From RGIG1918 sp964570895 (lineage in GTDB: Bacteria > Cyanobacteriota > Vampirovibrionia > Gastranaerophilales > Gastranaerophilaceae): a DNA stretch of 64,000 bases. Shown in pieces: positions 33,638 to 42,079 of this stretch (its first letter is position 1; each line of letters begins with the position of its first letter). The stretch covers positions 39,971-103,970 of the forward strand of contig CAZMZD010000004.1 of assembly GCA_964570895.1 (NCBI GenBank), in the 5' to 3' direction. The notes beneath the pieces are model-generated. The model saw nothing but the letters and a program-made list of their open reading frames with translations, made no database searches and was not told the origin of the DNA. A program made the translations under genes and the position numbers.

Positions 33638-34902
33638 TATGCCTTTAATGCAAGTGCTTGTTCTTTTAATTTAGAAGCAACTGAAGTGTCTTCCCAAGGA
33701 ACATAGAAGTCAGTTCTTCCAACATGACCGTATGCAGCAAGTTTTTGATAGAATTTGCCGCCATTTTTAGCCGGCAAGTTTCTCATATCAAAAGTATTGA
33801 TAATTGCGATTGGTCTAAGGTCGAAATTATCTGAAACAAGTTTTGAAATTTCTTCATCAGAAATTTTGCCTGTGCCAAATGTATCAACAAGAACTGAAAC
33901 AGGGCGAGCAACGCCGATTGCGTATGCAAGTTCCACTTCGCATTTTTCTGCAAGACCTGCTGCAACGATGTTTTTTGCAACCCAGCGAGCTGCATAAGCT
34001 GCTGAACGGTCAACTTTCGTTGGGTCTTTGCCGGAGAATGCACCGCCGCCATGGCGAGAATAACCGCCGTATGTATCAACAATGATTTTTCTGCCTGTAA
34101 CGCCTGCGTCACCTTGAGGACCACCGATAACAAATCTGCCTGATGGGTTGATTAAGTAACGAGTGTCTGCGTCAGGTTTGATTTTTTCATCTTTGAAAAC
34201 ATAGTCAATAACGTGTTTGATTAAATCTTCTCTGATTATTTCTTGGCATTTTTGATTGTCTGATATGCCGTTAATTTCAGGATCGTGTTGAGTTGATAAA
34301 ACGATAGTGTTAATTTTGTATGGTCTGCCGTCTTTATATTCAACAGTCACTTGAGATTTGCCATCAGGACGAAGATAATCAACAATTCTTTGTTTTCTAA
34401 TTTCAGAAAGTCTGTATGCCAATCTGTGTGCAAGTGAAATAGGAAGCGGCATAAGTTCAGGTGTTTCATCACAAGCAAAACCAAACATAATGCCTTGGTC
34501 GCCAGCGCCAACTTCCATTGTTTCTTCAGTTGATGTGTTTGCATTGTCGTCGCGAGTTTCGTAAGCTTTGTTTACGCCACCTGCAATGTCAGTTGATTGT
34601 TCATCAATTGAAGTGAGCACAGCACAAGTTTTATAGTCAAAACCGCCGCCTTCTTCGCCTTTGTAGCCAATTGATTTAATTGTATTTCTGATAATTTTTG
34701 GGATATCAACATAGCAATCTGCCGTAATTTCGCCACAAACAAGCGCCATACCTGTTGTAACAGTTGTTTCAGCAGCAACTCTTGCTTTTGAATCTTTTGT
34801 TAAAAACTCGTCTAAAATCGCGTCTGAAATTTGGTCACAAACTTTGTCAGGGTGACCTTCAGTCACGGACTCAGAAGTAAATAAAAAGTCTTTAAGAGCC
34901 AT
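33637..34902 (-). CDS. metK: S-adenosylmethionine synthetase
   Basis: It makes SAM from methionine and ATP. 421 residues, a little longer than the usual 385-400. TSESVTEGHPDKVCDQISDAILDE-type start, ETTVTTGMALVCGE, the GAGDQGIMFGFACDE segment near residue 130, and HGGGAFSGKDPTKVDRSAAY near 285 are canonical. ATG 34902 has AAGGAGAAAG upstream. It is the first gene of a pair with DUF721. I see no SAM-sensing riboswitch in the 96 bases upstream. Confidence 0.98.
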   Translation of the reverse strand: MALKDFLFTSESVTEGHPDKVCDQISDAILDEFLTKDSKARVAAETTVTTGMALVCGEITADCYVDIPKIIRNTIKSIGYKGEEGGGFDYKTCAVLTSIDEQSTDIAGGVNKAYETRDDNANTSTEETMEVGAGDQGIMFGFACDETPELMPLPISLAHRLAYRLSEIRKQRIVDYLRPDGKSQVTVEYKDGRPYKINTIVLSTQHDPEINGISDNQKCQEIIREDLIKHVIDYVFKDEKIKPDADTRYLINPSGRFVIGGPQGDAGVTGRKIIVDTYGGYSRHGGGAFSGKDPTKVDRSAAYAARWVAKNIVAAGLAEKCEVELAYAIGVARPVSVLVDTFGTGKISDEEISKLVSDNFDLRPIAIINTFDMRNLPAKNGGKFYQKLAAYGHVGRTDFYVPWEDTSVASKLKEQALALKA

Positions 34903-34986
34903 CTCTTTCTCCTTATGTTAGCTAATAAAATGATATATTAAAAATAAAATAGGTCAACAAAGTAAGTTGTGTTTATTTTTTCGTGA

Positions 34987-34992
34987 TAGAAT
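34987..34992 (+). promoter_or_regulatory. -10 box of zupT, leaderless configuration
   Basis: TAGAAT, spacer of six T, ATG 34999. There is no ribosome site. Confidence 0.5.
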
Positions 34993-34998
34993 TTTTTT

Positions 34999-35808
34999 AT
35001 GAGTATTTATGTTACAGCTTTAATACTTTCAACGATTGCCGGTTTGTCAACTCTCGTGGGCGGTTGCGTTGCATTTATAACAAACAAAAATTCAATGAAA
35101 ATGCTCTCAATTGGGCTTGGTTTTTCGGCAGGAGTTATGATTTATATTTCTCTTGGCGGTTTGCTCGGGGAAGCAACTGAAATTCTTGCCAAAACTTACG
35201 CTGCAAAAGCAGGTTGGATAACTTTTTTATCTTTTGTCGTAGGTATCGCACTTGCAATTTTAATTGACTTTTTTATACCGGACCACATTCAAACAAAATA
35301 CGAAAATAAAGAAACTGAAGAAGAAAACCGCTTTTTCAGAACTCCGGAACAAATTAAAAAAATTAAAAAAGCAGGGCTCACAACGGCAATTGCTGTTGCA
35401 ATACACAACTTTCCTGAAGGCTTAACTACATTTTTTGCAACAACTGCTGACCTTAAACTCGGGCTTACGGTTGTTATCGCAATTGCAATTCACAACATCC
35501 CTGAAGGTATCGCAATTGCCCTTCCTGTCTACCATGCAACAGGCTCCAGAAGAAAAGCTTTTAAATATTGCGCTTTGTCAGGGCTTATGGAACCATTAGG
35601 CGGGGTCATAGGCTTCACTTTAATACATTACTTATTCCCAAATTTCACAATTGGCGCCATGTTTGCGCTAATTGCAGGGATTATGACATACATCGCATTC
35701 GACACTCTGCTTCCTCTTTCAAGAGAATATGACACAGCGCACTATTCCATCACAGGCGTTGTGCTTGGGCTGTTAATTATGAGCTTTGTCACACTTTGCG
35801 TGCACTAA
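34999..35808 (+). CDS. zupT: ZIP-family divalent metal transporter ZupT-like
   Basis: 269 residues with about eight membrane segments. The ZIP metal-binding motifs HNFPEGLTTFF (about residue 134) and HNIPEGIAIALPVYHATG (about residue 165) are both present, as are GLSTLVGG near the N-terminus and GLMEPLGGVIG later. ZupT takes up zinc, iron, manganese or cobalt. It has its own leaderless promoter and converges on cdd with two bases between stops. Confidence 0.92.
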   Translation: MSIYVTALILSTIAGLSTLVGGCVAFITNKNSMKMLSIGLGFSAGVMIYISLGGLLGEATEILAKTYAAKAGWITFLSFVVGIALAILIDFFIPDHIQTKYENKETEEENRFFRTPEQIKKIKKAGLTTAIAVAIHNFPEGLTTFFATTADLKLGLTVVIAIAIHNIPEGIAIALPVYHATGSRRKAFKYCALSGLMEPLGGVIGFTLIHYLFPNFTIGAMFALIAGIMTYIAFDTLLPLSREYDTAHYSITGVVLGLLIMSFVTLCVH

Positions 35809-35810
35809 AA

Positions 35811-36227
35811 TTATTTTTTAATGCTTTTTGCATCAAAATTAAAAGCATGTGGCAACAATTCACCGATTGTGAAAATCTTTACTTCTGAATTTTCATCTTC
35901 GACAATAATTTTTGTGTTTTCAGATTTTGCAAATTCAGCAATCCATTGCCTGCAAGCACCGCATGGGGTGCACAATTTTTGCTTAGGGGCATAAATTGCA
36001 ATTGCCACAATTTTTGTTTTTTCACCTTGCACAATTGCGCTCGACATTGCATTACGTTCAGCACACAATGCAAGCCCATAGCTTGAATTTTCAACATTTG
36101 TGCCTGAGTACATTTTCCCGCTTTCATAAAGCACACAAGCGCCAACGGGAAAATTTGAATAAGGTGAATAAGTGTTTTTACTTGCCTCTATCGCACAGTT
36201 TAATAATTCTTTAAATTTAATTTCCAT
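35811..36227 (-). CDS. cdd: Cytidine deaminase
   Basis: It deaminates cytidine and deoxycytidine to uridine. 138 residues, the short tetrameric type in which all protein zinc ligands are Cys: CAERNAM near residue 55 and CTPCGACRQWIAEF near residue 87. YSPYSNFPVGACV near the start and NVENSSYGL near 44 are conserved. ATG 36227 has a modest AGAAG site; a TATAAT-like box lies about 30 bases upstream. Confidence 0.95.
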   Translation of the reverse strand: MEIKFKELLNCAIEASKNTYSPYSNFPVGACVLYESGKMYSGTNVENSSYGLALCAERNAMSSAIVQGEKTKIVAIAIYAPKQKLCTPCGACRQWIAEFAKSENTKIIVEDENSEVKIFTIGELLPHAFNFDAKSIKK

Positions 36228-36301
36228 AACTTCTTCTTTTTAAAGGGTGTATTCCAATTATAACATTTTTATTAAGTTTTTAAACCCCCATGAGGCTATA
36301 T

Positions 36302-36331
36302 TTGCACAGAGCATGAAGTTTAGCCTATAAT
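36302..36331 (+). promoter_or_regulatory. Promoter of recF, leaderless configuration
   Basis: -35 TTGCAC at 36302-36307, 18-base spacer, -10 TATAAT at 36326-36331, six bases GAAGAT, ATG 36338. Confidence 0.72.
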
Positions 36332-36337
36332 GAAGAT

Positions 36338-37435
36338 ATGAAAGTTAAAAACATTGAGCTTAAAAATTTTAGAAATTACGAAAATTTATTTCTTGAATTT
36401 AATGAGCAAAAAAACCTTATAATAGGCGAAAACGCGCAAGGCAAAACCAATTTGCTTGAAGCTGTTTATTATCTTTCAATTCTTGATTCAACAAGAATTA
36501 AAAAAGATTCAGAATTAATTAAGTTTAATTCCAACCAAGCAAATATCCGAGCGAATGTTTTAAAAAATGAAACCGATATTGATTTAAGCATTTCAATTGA
36601 AGCCGGAAAAAATAAAATTTTGAAAGTTAACGGGCTCAAAAAAAATAAGCAAAGCGAATTTAAAAGGGTTCTGCAAGCAGTTAGCTTTTGCACGAATGAC
36701 TTATTGCTCCTTCGCGGCGAACCAAGCTTTAGAAGAAAATGGTTAGATAATGCCATTTGCCAAATTTACCCCGTATACATTGAAAAGCTCCAAAAATATA
36801 ATAAAATAAGGCTTCAAAAAGCAAATCTTTTAAGCGAATATCCGCCAGACCCTGATATGCTTGATGTTTTCAATATGCAACTTGCAACAAGCGGGGCAAA
36901 CATAATTTTTATAAGAAACAAATTTCTTGTTGAACTTAATAAAATCGCAAACTTAAAACACAAGCAAATTGCGCAAAATGAAGAATTTAAAACATATTAT
37001 GAAAACGAGTTTTTGGAAGAAAATATCACGGTTAAAGAGCTTGAAGAAAAATTATATGAAAAATTGTACGCAACAAAAGAAGAGGAAACTCGCAAAATGC
37101 AATGCCTGACAGGGCCCCATAGGGACGATATTGCGTTTTTTGTAAATGAAACGGATTCCAAAAAATATGCTTCGCAAGGGCAACAAAGAACAATCGTTCT
37201 TGCGCTAAAGCTTGCAGAACTTGAAATTATAAAAGAAAAAAATAACGATTATCCGATTTTGCTTTTAGACGATGTGCTTGCAGAGCTTGATATAACAAGG
37301 CAAAACTACCTTTTGAACTCAATAGATAAAAACATTCAAACAATTATCACATGCACCGATACAAAAGCGTTTTCAGAAGATTTTTTGAAAGATATGAAAA
37401 TAGTCGAAATTGAAGCAGGGAAAATTAAAGGCTAA
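36338..37435 (+). CDS. recF: DNA replication and repair protein RecF
   Basis: SMC-like ATPase that with RecO and RecR loads RecA on gaps. 365 residues: LKNFRNYENL, Walker A IGENAQGKTNLLEAVYYLS at about residues 28-46, LLRGEPSFRRKWLDNAI near 125, GPHRDDIAF near 255, the ABC signature YASQGQQRTIVLALKLAE near 280 and Walker B YPILLLDDVLAELD near 310. It stands alone, not beside dnaA/dnaN/gyrB as in many genomes. Confidence 0.96.
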   Translation: MKVKNIELKNFRNYENLFLEFNEQKNLIIGENAQGKTNLLEAVYYLSILDSTRIKKDSELIKFNSNQANIRANVLKNETDIDLSISIEAGKNKILKVNGLKKNKQSEFKRVLQAVSFCTNDLLLLRGEPSFRRKWLDNAICQIYPVYIEKLQKYNKIRLQKANLLSEYPPDPDMLDVFNMQLATSGANIIFIRNKFLVELNKIANLKHKQIAQNEEFKTYYENEFLEENITVKELEEKLYEKLYATKEEETRKMQCLTGPHRDDIAFFVNETDSKKYASQGQQRTIVLALKLAELEIIKEKNNDYPILLLDDVLAELDITRQNYLLNSIDKNIQTIITCTDTKAFSEDFLKDMKIVEIEAGKIKG

Positions 37436-38206
37436 TTATTTCAACCATTTTTTCTTCAATAAATTTAATTCACCCGAGTCGCCCAAAAGCCTGATGGACC
37501 TATCCAACACGTTTTGCAAGTCTTTATCTTCTTTTCGAACTGCAATTGCATAGTATTCTTTTGTATATCTTCTTGGAAGGATTTTATATTTTTTGTTACC
37601 GTCAGCGAGCCCATACAAAATAGTGTCGTCTGCAAGAAGCGCGTCTATTTCGCCTTTTTTCAATAGCGAAAATGCTTCTGTGTATGTTTTTGCGCCTTTA
37701 ATTTTTGTGTCCGGCACAAGGCGAATAATTGTGCTCTCGCCCGTTGAATTTAAAACAATTCCTGTTGTTTTTCCGCTTAAACCGGATATGTCATTGATTT
37801 TTGACCCATTTTTCACCATAAGCGCCTGCCCTGCAACATAATAAGGCCTTGAAAAATTAACCAATACATTTCTTTGCGGGGTGATGCTCATAGTTGCAAT
37901 TATCATATCGACATCGCCTGAATTAAGGGCAAAAATTCTATCATTTGAAGCGAGCTTCACAAATTCCACTTCAGGCTCTAATTTTTTAGTCACTTTTTTT
38001 GCAATAAGATAAGCTAAATCTATATCAAAGCCTTTTAATTCACCGTTTTGCTCATACCCAAAAGGTTTTGAGTCAACCTTAACGCCGACTGTGATTTTGC
38101 CTTCTTTTCTAATTTTTTCCAAAGTCGACAAATTTTTTTCTTGATTTGCGCAACCTGAAAAAATCAAAACTGAAAAAATACAAAAAAATAATACTAATCT
38201 TTTCAT
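37436..38206 (-). CDS. Amino-acid-type ABC transporter substrate-binding lipoprotein
   Basis: 256 residues. A lipoprotein signal peptide ends in the lipobox FSGC at residues 16-19. The mature part is a family 3 solute-binding protein: EGKITVGVKVDSKPFGY, GELKGFDIDLAYLIAKKV, MIIATMSITPQRN near residue 110, and a C-terminal LLKKKWLK. Ligands of the family are polar amino acids or opines. No permease or ATPase gene is adjacent, so it may serve a distant transporter. ATG 38206 has TATCAT six bases upstream. Confidence 0.88.
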   Translation of the reverse strand: MKRLVLFFCIFSVLIFSGCANQEKNLSTLEKIRKEGKITVGVKVDSKPFGYEQNGELKGFDIDLAYLIAKKVTKKLEPEVEFVKLASNDRIFALNSGDVDMIIATMSITPQRNVLVNFSRPYYVAGQALMVKNGSKINDISGLSGKTTGIVLNSTGESTIIRLVPDTKIKGAKTYTEAFSLLKKGEIDALLADDTILYGLADGNKKYKILPRRYTKEYYAIAVRKEDKDLQNVLDRSIRLLGDSGELNLLKKKWLK

Positions 38207-38212
38207 AAAAAC

Positions 38213-38218
38213 ATGATA
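38213..38218 (-). promoter_or_regulatory. -10 box of the 37436-38206 lipoprotein gene, leaderless configuration
   Basis: TATCAT on the minus strand, spacer GTTTTT, ATG 38206. Confidence 0.42.
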
Positions 38219-38259
38219 TCATAACCAGCAAAATTTCAATAAAATAAATTAAAATATGC

Positions 38260-38288
38260 TTGCAATTTAAATGTCCTTTTACTATAAT
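38260..38288 (+). promoter_or_regulatory. Promoter of the ferredoxin gene
   Basis: -35 TTGCAA at 38260-38265, 17-base spacer, -10 TATAAT at 38283-38288. The transcript would start near 38295 with a 24-base leader carrying AGGAG, so this one is not leaderless. Confidence 0.8.
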
Positions 38289-38318
38289 CTAGCTTGTATT
38301 TAATTAATAGGAGAAAAA

Positions 38319-38498
38319 ATGAAAGTTACTATCGAAGAAGGTTGCATTGGCTGTGGCGCTTGTGAAGCTATTTGTGAAGCAGTTTTCCATGTAGAAGATG
38401 TCGTTGCTGTTGATGAAGCAAATCTTGCAGGCAACGAAGACGCAGTTAAAGAAGCAGCTGAAGGTTGCCCGGTTAGCGTTATTGTTGTTGAAGAATAA
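38319..38498 (+). CDS. Ferredoxin, 59 residues, single 4Fe-4S cluster type
   Basis: A short frame found by eye: ATG 38319 after AGGAGA, stop TAA 38496-38498. CIGCGACEAIC at residues 9-19 and CPVSV at 50-54 give the CxxCxxC...CP pattern of single-cluster ferredoxins; Cys 19 is a possible extra or disulfide residue. It is highly acidic, with 13 Glu and Asp in the middle. It is an electron carrier with unknown partners. It has its own strong promoter and terminator, which suggests high expression. Confidence 0.93.
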   Translation: MKVTIEEGCIGCGACEAICEAVFHVEDVVAVDEANLAGNEDAVKEAAEGCPVSVIVVEE

Positions 38499-38525
38499 TT
38501 CGTTAGCAATTTAAAAAATAACCAT

Positions 38526-38556
38526 AAAATGAACCGTCATTAGGCGGTTCATTTTG
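38526..38556 (+). terminator. Rho-independent terminator after the ferredoxin gene
   Basis: AAAATGAACCG and CGGTTCATTTT are fully complementary across an eight-base loop; TTT follows. Confidence 0.88.
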
Positions 38557-38639
38557 TATTGTTTATATTCTGTCATGCCATTAAATGGCAAAAGTTCTTG
38601 CAATATGATATAATTTCAGTGCTTATAAAGAGGAAAATT

Positions 38640-39707
38640 ATGGAAAAGAAAGAATTTGATGTTATAACAATCGGCTCTGCCACGATGGACGCTTTTATTG
38701 AAAGCGACAAAGCAAGCGTTGTGAATGTGAACACAATTGACCACAACATGGAGCTTATGGCGTTTCCTTACGGCTCAAAATTAGAAATTACAGATTTTAC
38801 CCTCTCAAGCGGCGGCGGCGGAATAAACACTGCGGTTAATTTTGCAAATTTAGGGCTTAAAACTTCCACAATTATTAAACTTGGCAAAGATAATGTAAAA
38901 GAAACTATTTTAAAATTATTAAAAGAAAAAAATGTAGATACATCAAACATTACAATTTCAAGCAAAATCGGAAGCGGTTTTTCTGTGATTTTAGTAAGCT
39001 TTCAGGGAGATAGAACAGTCCTTGCGCATAGAGGCGCAAATGCAAGAATTAAAAAAGAAGATGTTAATTTTGACGCAATCAAAAAATCAAAATGGCTTTA
39101 CGTAGCGCCGCTTGCAGGGGAAAGCAACAAAGTTTTAGATGAAATTGCGCAATTTGCAGAAGATAACGGAGTGAACCTTGCAATTAATGCAGGCACAACT
39201 GCAATTAAAAAAGGTGCAAATTATTTTTCAAAAATCATTAAAACAGCAGAAATTCTTGTTTTAAATAAAGAAGAGGCTCAAATTCTTACAAAAATTTCCG
39301 TAAGGCCGGATACAAAAGATATTCTATATTCAAAAGAAGAAATCCATCCTGATATTAAAACTATGCTTCAAAAATTAAGAGAAAATTCTGAAGCAATTAT
39401 TGTTATAACCGACGGAAAATACGGCGCTTATGCGTATGACGGCAAAAAAATATATGTTTGCCCGCCGTTTGATGGCCCTGTTCGCTCTACGCTCGGCGCA
39501 GGCGATGCCTTCGCCTCGACTTTTATGGCTTCAATCGAGCGCACAAATTGGAATGTGGAACTTTCGCTTAAAATGGCATCTGTTAACTCTTCAAGCGTTG
39601 TCGAGCAATTTGGCGCACAAGACGGATTAATTACATTCGAAAAAATAGAAGAAAAATTAAAAAATACCCCAGATTATAAGGTAAAAGTCATAGATGAGAT
39701 TAGATAA
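38640..39707 (+). CDS. PfkB-family sugar or nucleoside kinase
   Basis: 355 residues. ITIGSATMDAFI at the start, a glycine-rich SSGGGGINTAVNFANLGL near residue 60, and the intact catalytic signature STLGAGDAFASTF near residue 285 indicate an active ribokinase-like kinase. Substrate is not evident; a loop NSEAIIVITDGKYGAYAY before the signature is usual. I chose ATG 38640 because GAGGAAA lies upstream. It overlaps rqcP by 14 bases, an unusual partner. Confidence 0.88.
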   Translation: MEKKEFDVITIGSATMDAFIESDKASVVNVNTIDHNMELMAFPYGSKLEITDFTLSSGGGGINTAVNFANLGLKTSTIIKLGKDNVKETILKLLKEKNVDTSNITISSKIGSGFSVILVSFQGDRTVLAHRGANARIKKEDVNFDAIKKSKWLYVAPLAGESNKVLDEIAQFAEDNGVNLAINAGTTAIKKGANYFSKIIKTAEILVLNKEEAQILTKISVRPDTKDILYSKEEIHPDIKTMLQKLRENSEAIIVITDGKYGAYAYDGKKIYVCPPFDGPVRSTLGAGDAFASTFMASIERTNWNVELSLKMASVNSSSVVEQFGAQDGLITFEKIEEKLKNTPDYKVKVIDEIR

Positions 39708-39948
39708 ATTTCTTAAAGTTTCAAGGCTAATTAAAAGAAGAACGGTCGCAAACAAAGTTTGCGATTCCGCTCGTGTCTTTATAAATGGAAATCCTGCAAA
39801 ACCGGCTAAAGAAGTGCATGTCGGAGATATTTTAAAAATCGAATATTCAAATTTTGCAAAATCATACAAAATTGTGAAAATTCCTGAAAAAAATATCTTA
39901 GCTCAAGAAGCACCCGAACTTTACGAGGTTATGCCTGATACTTTTTAA
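39694..39948 (+). CDS. rqcP: RqcP-type S4-domain RNA-binding protein
   Basis: 84 residues; MRLDKFLKVSRLIKRR, then VCDSARVFINGNPAKPAKEV and GDILKIEY, is very like RqcP (YlmH-like/YabO) of Bacillus, which stabilises tRNA in the P site during alanine tailing by ribosome quality control. Its start lies within the kinase gene, suggesting coupling. The last 20 bases overlap the convergent fabF. Confidence 0.9.
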   Translation: MRLDKFLKVSRLIKRRTVANKVCDSARVFINGNPAKPAKEVHVGDILKIEYSNFAKSYKIVKIPEKNILAQEAPELYEVMPDTF

Positions 39949-41182
39949 ATACTAAGCTTGCATTATGCCCGCCAAACCCGAATGAATTTGAAAGAACATA
40001 ATTAAGTTCAGCTTCTTGCGCTTTGTGTGGAACGTAGTTCAAGTTTGCAACTTCTTCATCTTGGTTATCCAAGTTAATTGTTGGCGGAACTAAGTTATCT
40101 CTAAGCGCCATAATGCAAACAATGGCCTCCGTTGCGCCTGTTGCGCCAAGAAGATGACCATGCATTGATTTTGTTGATGAAACCTTCAAGTGTGTGTTTG
40201 TTGACAAGTCCCCAAAAACTTTGGCAATTGCGTGTGATTCAGCTTTATCGCCAAGCCCTGTGCTTGTGCCATGCGCGTTGATATAATCAATGTCTTTTGG
40301 CTCAATTCCTGCGTCACGAACAGCAAATTCCATAGCCTTTATAGCACCTTTGCCTTCAGGGTCCGGTGCAACTAGGTCATAAGCGTCGCCTGTTTGCCCG
40401 TAGCCAACAATTTCAGCATAAATTTTAGCACCGCGCGCTTTGGCATGTTCTAACTCTTCAAGAATCAATACTGCGCTTCCTTCGCTCATAACAAAACCGC
40501 TTCTGTCTTTGTCATAAGGTCTTGAAGCAGTTTCAGGGTCTTCGCATTTTGTTAAAGTGTGCGCAGAAGTGAAAGCGCCGAGCGACAAGCTGGTAATTAC
40601 AGCGTCTGAGCCGCCTGCAACGATAACGTCGGCGTCGCCGTATTGAATTGAGCGCATAGCGTCACCTAAGCAGTGATTTGATGTTGCGCAAGCAGTGGTC
40701 ACAGCTTTATTTAAGCCTTTGACATGCAGCATTTTAGAAACTTCACCTGCCGCCATGTTTGAAATAATCATAGGCACAGTGTATGGCGCACATCTTGTCG
40801 GCCCTTTTTCAATAATTACCAAATGTTGTTGTTCAAAAGTTTTAAAGCCGCCTGCGGCAGAACCTAAAACAATACCATATCTGTAAGGGTCATCAAGATT
40901 TTCAAAATCAATTCCGGAGTCTTCTGCGGCCGCTTTTGCAGCAACAAGTGCAAATTGAATGTATCTGTCTAATCTTTTCAATTGTTTTGGGTCAAGCCCT
41001 GAAATTTCTTCGAAATTTTTAACTTCGCCCGCAACTGAAACTTTTTGCCCATCAAGAGGTATTCTTTCAATTTTTGTAATTCCGGATTTGCCTTCTTTTA
41101 CATTATTCCATAATTTTTCATATCCCATTCCGTATGGAGAAACAAGACCAATACCTGTTACGACAACCCTTCTTTTTTCCAT
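39929..41182 (-). CDS. fabF: Beta-ketoacyl-ACP synthase II
   Basis: Elongating condensing enzyme of fatty acid synthesis. 417 residues. Catalytic Cys in TACATSNH near residue 165, His in NAHGTSTGLGD near 304 and His in STKSMHGHLLGATG near 340 form the Cys-His-His triad; NSFGFGGHNASLVF is the C-terminal signature. ATG 41182 has AAAGGAG upstream. The acyl carrier protein gene lies 83 bases upstream in the same direction. Confidence 0.97.
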   Translation of the reverse strand: MEKRRVVVTGIGLVSPYGMGYEKLWNNVKEGKSGITKIERIPLDGQKVSVAGEVKNFEEISGLDPKQLKRLDRYIQFALVAAKAAAEDSGIDFENLDDPYRYGIVLGSAAGGFKTFEQQHLVIIEKGPTRCAPYTVPMIISNMAAGEVSKMLHVKGLNKAVTTACATSNHCLGDAMRSIQYGDADVIVAGGSDAVITSLSLGAFTSAHTLTKCEDPETASRPYDKDRSGFVMSEGSAVLILEELEHAKARGAKIYAEIVGYGQTGDAYDLVAPDPEGKGAIKAMEFAVRDAGIEPKDIDYINAHGTSTGLGDKAESHAIAKVFGDLSTNTHLKVSSTKSMHGHLLGATGATEAIVCIMALRDNLVPPTINLDNQDEEVANLNYVPHKAQEAELNYVLSNSFGFGGHNASLVFKKYQA

Positions 41183-41265
41183 AAAAACTCCTTTTTAAAA
41201 CATAAGCGCAAAACAAATGTTTGCGCCAATGTTCAAAATTAAATCTACTTAATGTTTTCCTTTGA

Positions 41266-41499
41266 TTAGTTTAAGTGTGCGTCGATGTAATCAACTGCAT
41301 CTTGAACTGTAGCAATTTTTTCAGCTTCTTCGTCAGGAATTTCGCAACCGAATTCTTCTTCGAATGCCATAACTAATTCAACTGTATCCAAAGAATCTGC
41401 GCCAAGGTCACCAGTGAAGCTAGCTTGTGGTGTAACTAAGCTTTCTTCAACGCTTAATTGGTCAACAACTACTTTTTTAACTCTTTCTAATGTGTTCAT
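41266..41499 (-). CDS. acpP: Acyl carrier protein
   Basis: 77 residues, acidic. GADSLDTVELVMAFEEEFG carries the phosphopantetheine Ser in DSLD near residue 37. ATG 41499 has GAGGAAA upstream. With fabF it makes the common acpP-fabF order. Confidence 0.97.
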   Translation of the reverse strand: MNTLERVKKVVVDQLSVEESLVTPQASFTGDLGADSLDTVELVMAFEEEFGCEIPDEEAEKIATVQDAVDYIDAHLN

Positions 41500-41754
41500 C
41501 TTTTCCTCACATAAATAATTCTAAATTACAATAATTATTATATAAGCTAAAAAAATTTTTGCAAATTTGTAAAATGAAGTTACATAAACTTAATATAAAA
41601 AATGAAAACCCCTTATTTCGCGGGCTTTCAGAGGAATATTATTAAGTTTTGTAACAGAATATACAAAATATATACTTTTTTAATCAATTTTTCATATCAA
41701 TTTTTGTTTATATAAATGTAAGACGAATACATAATGAAAAAGGAGATATAAACT

Positions 41755-41943
41755 ATGGCTAGAGTACTTATTTCAATGCCCGAAAAATTTTTAGACGAAA
41801 TCGACAACGTTGCAGATACAGAAAATCGCTCACGCTCTGAATTAATCCGTGAAGCACTTAGAACTTACATCCACAGAAACAAAGTTCGTGAAAACACATT
41901 TGCACAAAAGAATGCTTCAATTTTAGAAGCTCTACTAGACTAA
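41755..41943 (+). CDS. Ribbon-helix-helix (CopG/Arc-type) DNA-binding protein
   Basis: 62 residues. RVLISMPEKFLDEID is the DNA-contacting strand and first helix, followed by ENRSRSELIREALRTYI, the RSELIREALR second helix typical of CopG and NikR-like N-termini. No C-terminal sensor domain is present, so it is a minimal repressor or an antitoxin-type regulator; no toxin gene follows. Its site AAGGAGATATAAACT is strong. It is followed by a terminator and stands as a single gene. Confidence 0.88.
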   Translation: MARVLISMPEKFLDEIDNVADTENRSRSELIREALRTYIHRNKVRENTFAQKNASILEALLD

Positions 41944-42011
41944 CGGCTGCAAGACTTGGTCGGAGGATAGAATAAAAAGTTTAAATACGAGGACACACAT
42001 TATGTAAAGGT

Positions 42012-42040
42012 TTGGGGCAATTTGCCCCATTTTTTTTGAA
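42012..42040 (+). terminator. Rho-independent terminator after the RHH gene
   Basis: GGGGCAA and TTGCCCC pair across one to three bases, followed by eight T. Confidence 0.88.
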
Positions 42041-42079
42041 AAAATTGAATAAATAATTAAACAAAACCGCATTTAAAAT

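Noticed and set aside
33783..34544. Several frames of 65-116 codons inside metK
   Set aside because: Shadow frames of a well-conserved enzyme; Gln/Leu-rich translations typical of out-of-frame reading.
34903..34998. Possible SAM riboswitch before metK
   Set aside because: The gap upstream of metK is 96 bases and shared with the zupT promoter; I see no SAM-I or SAM-II type motifs.
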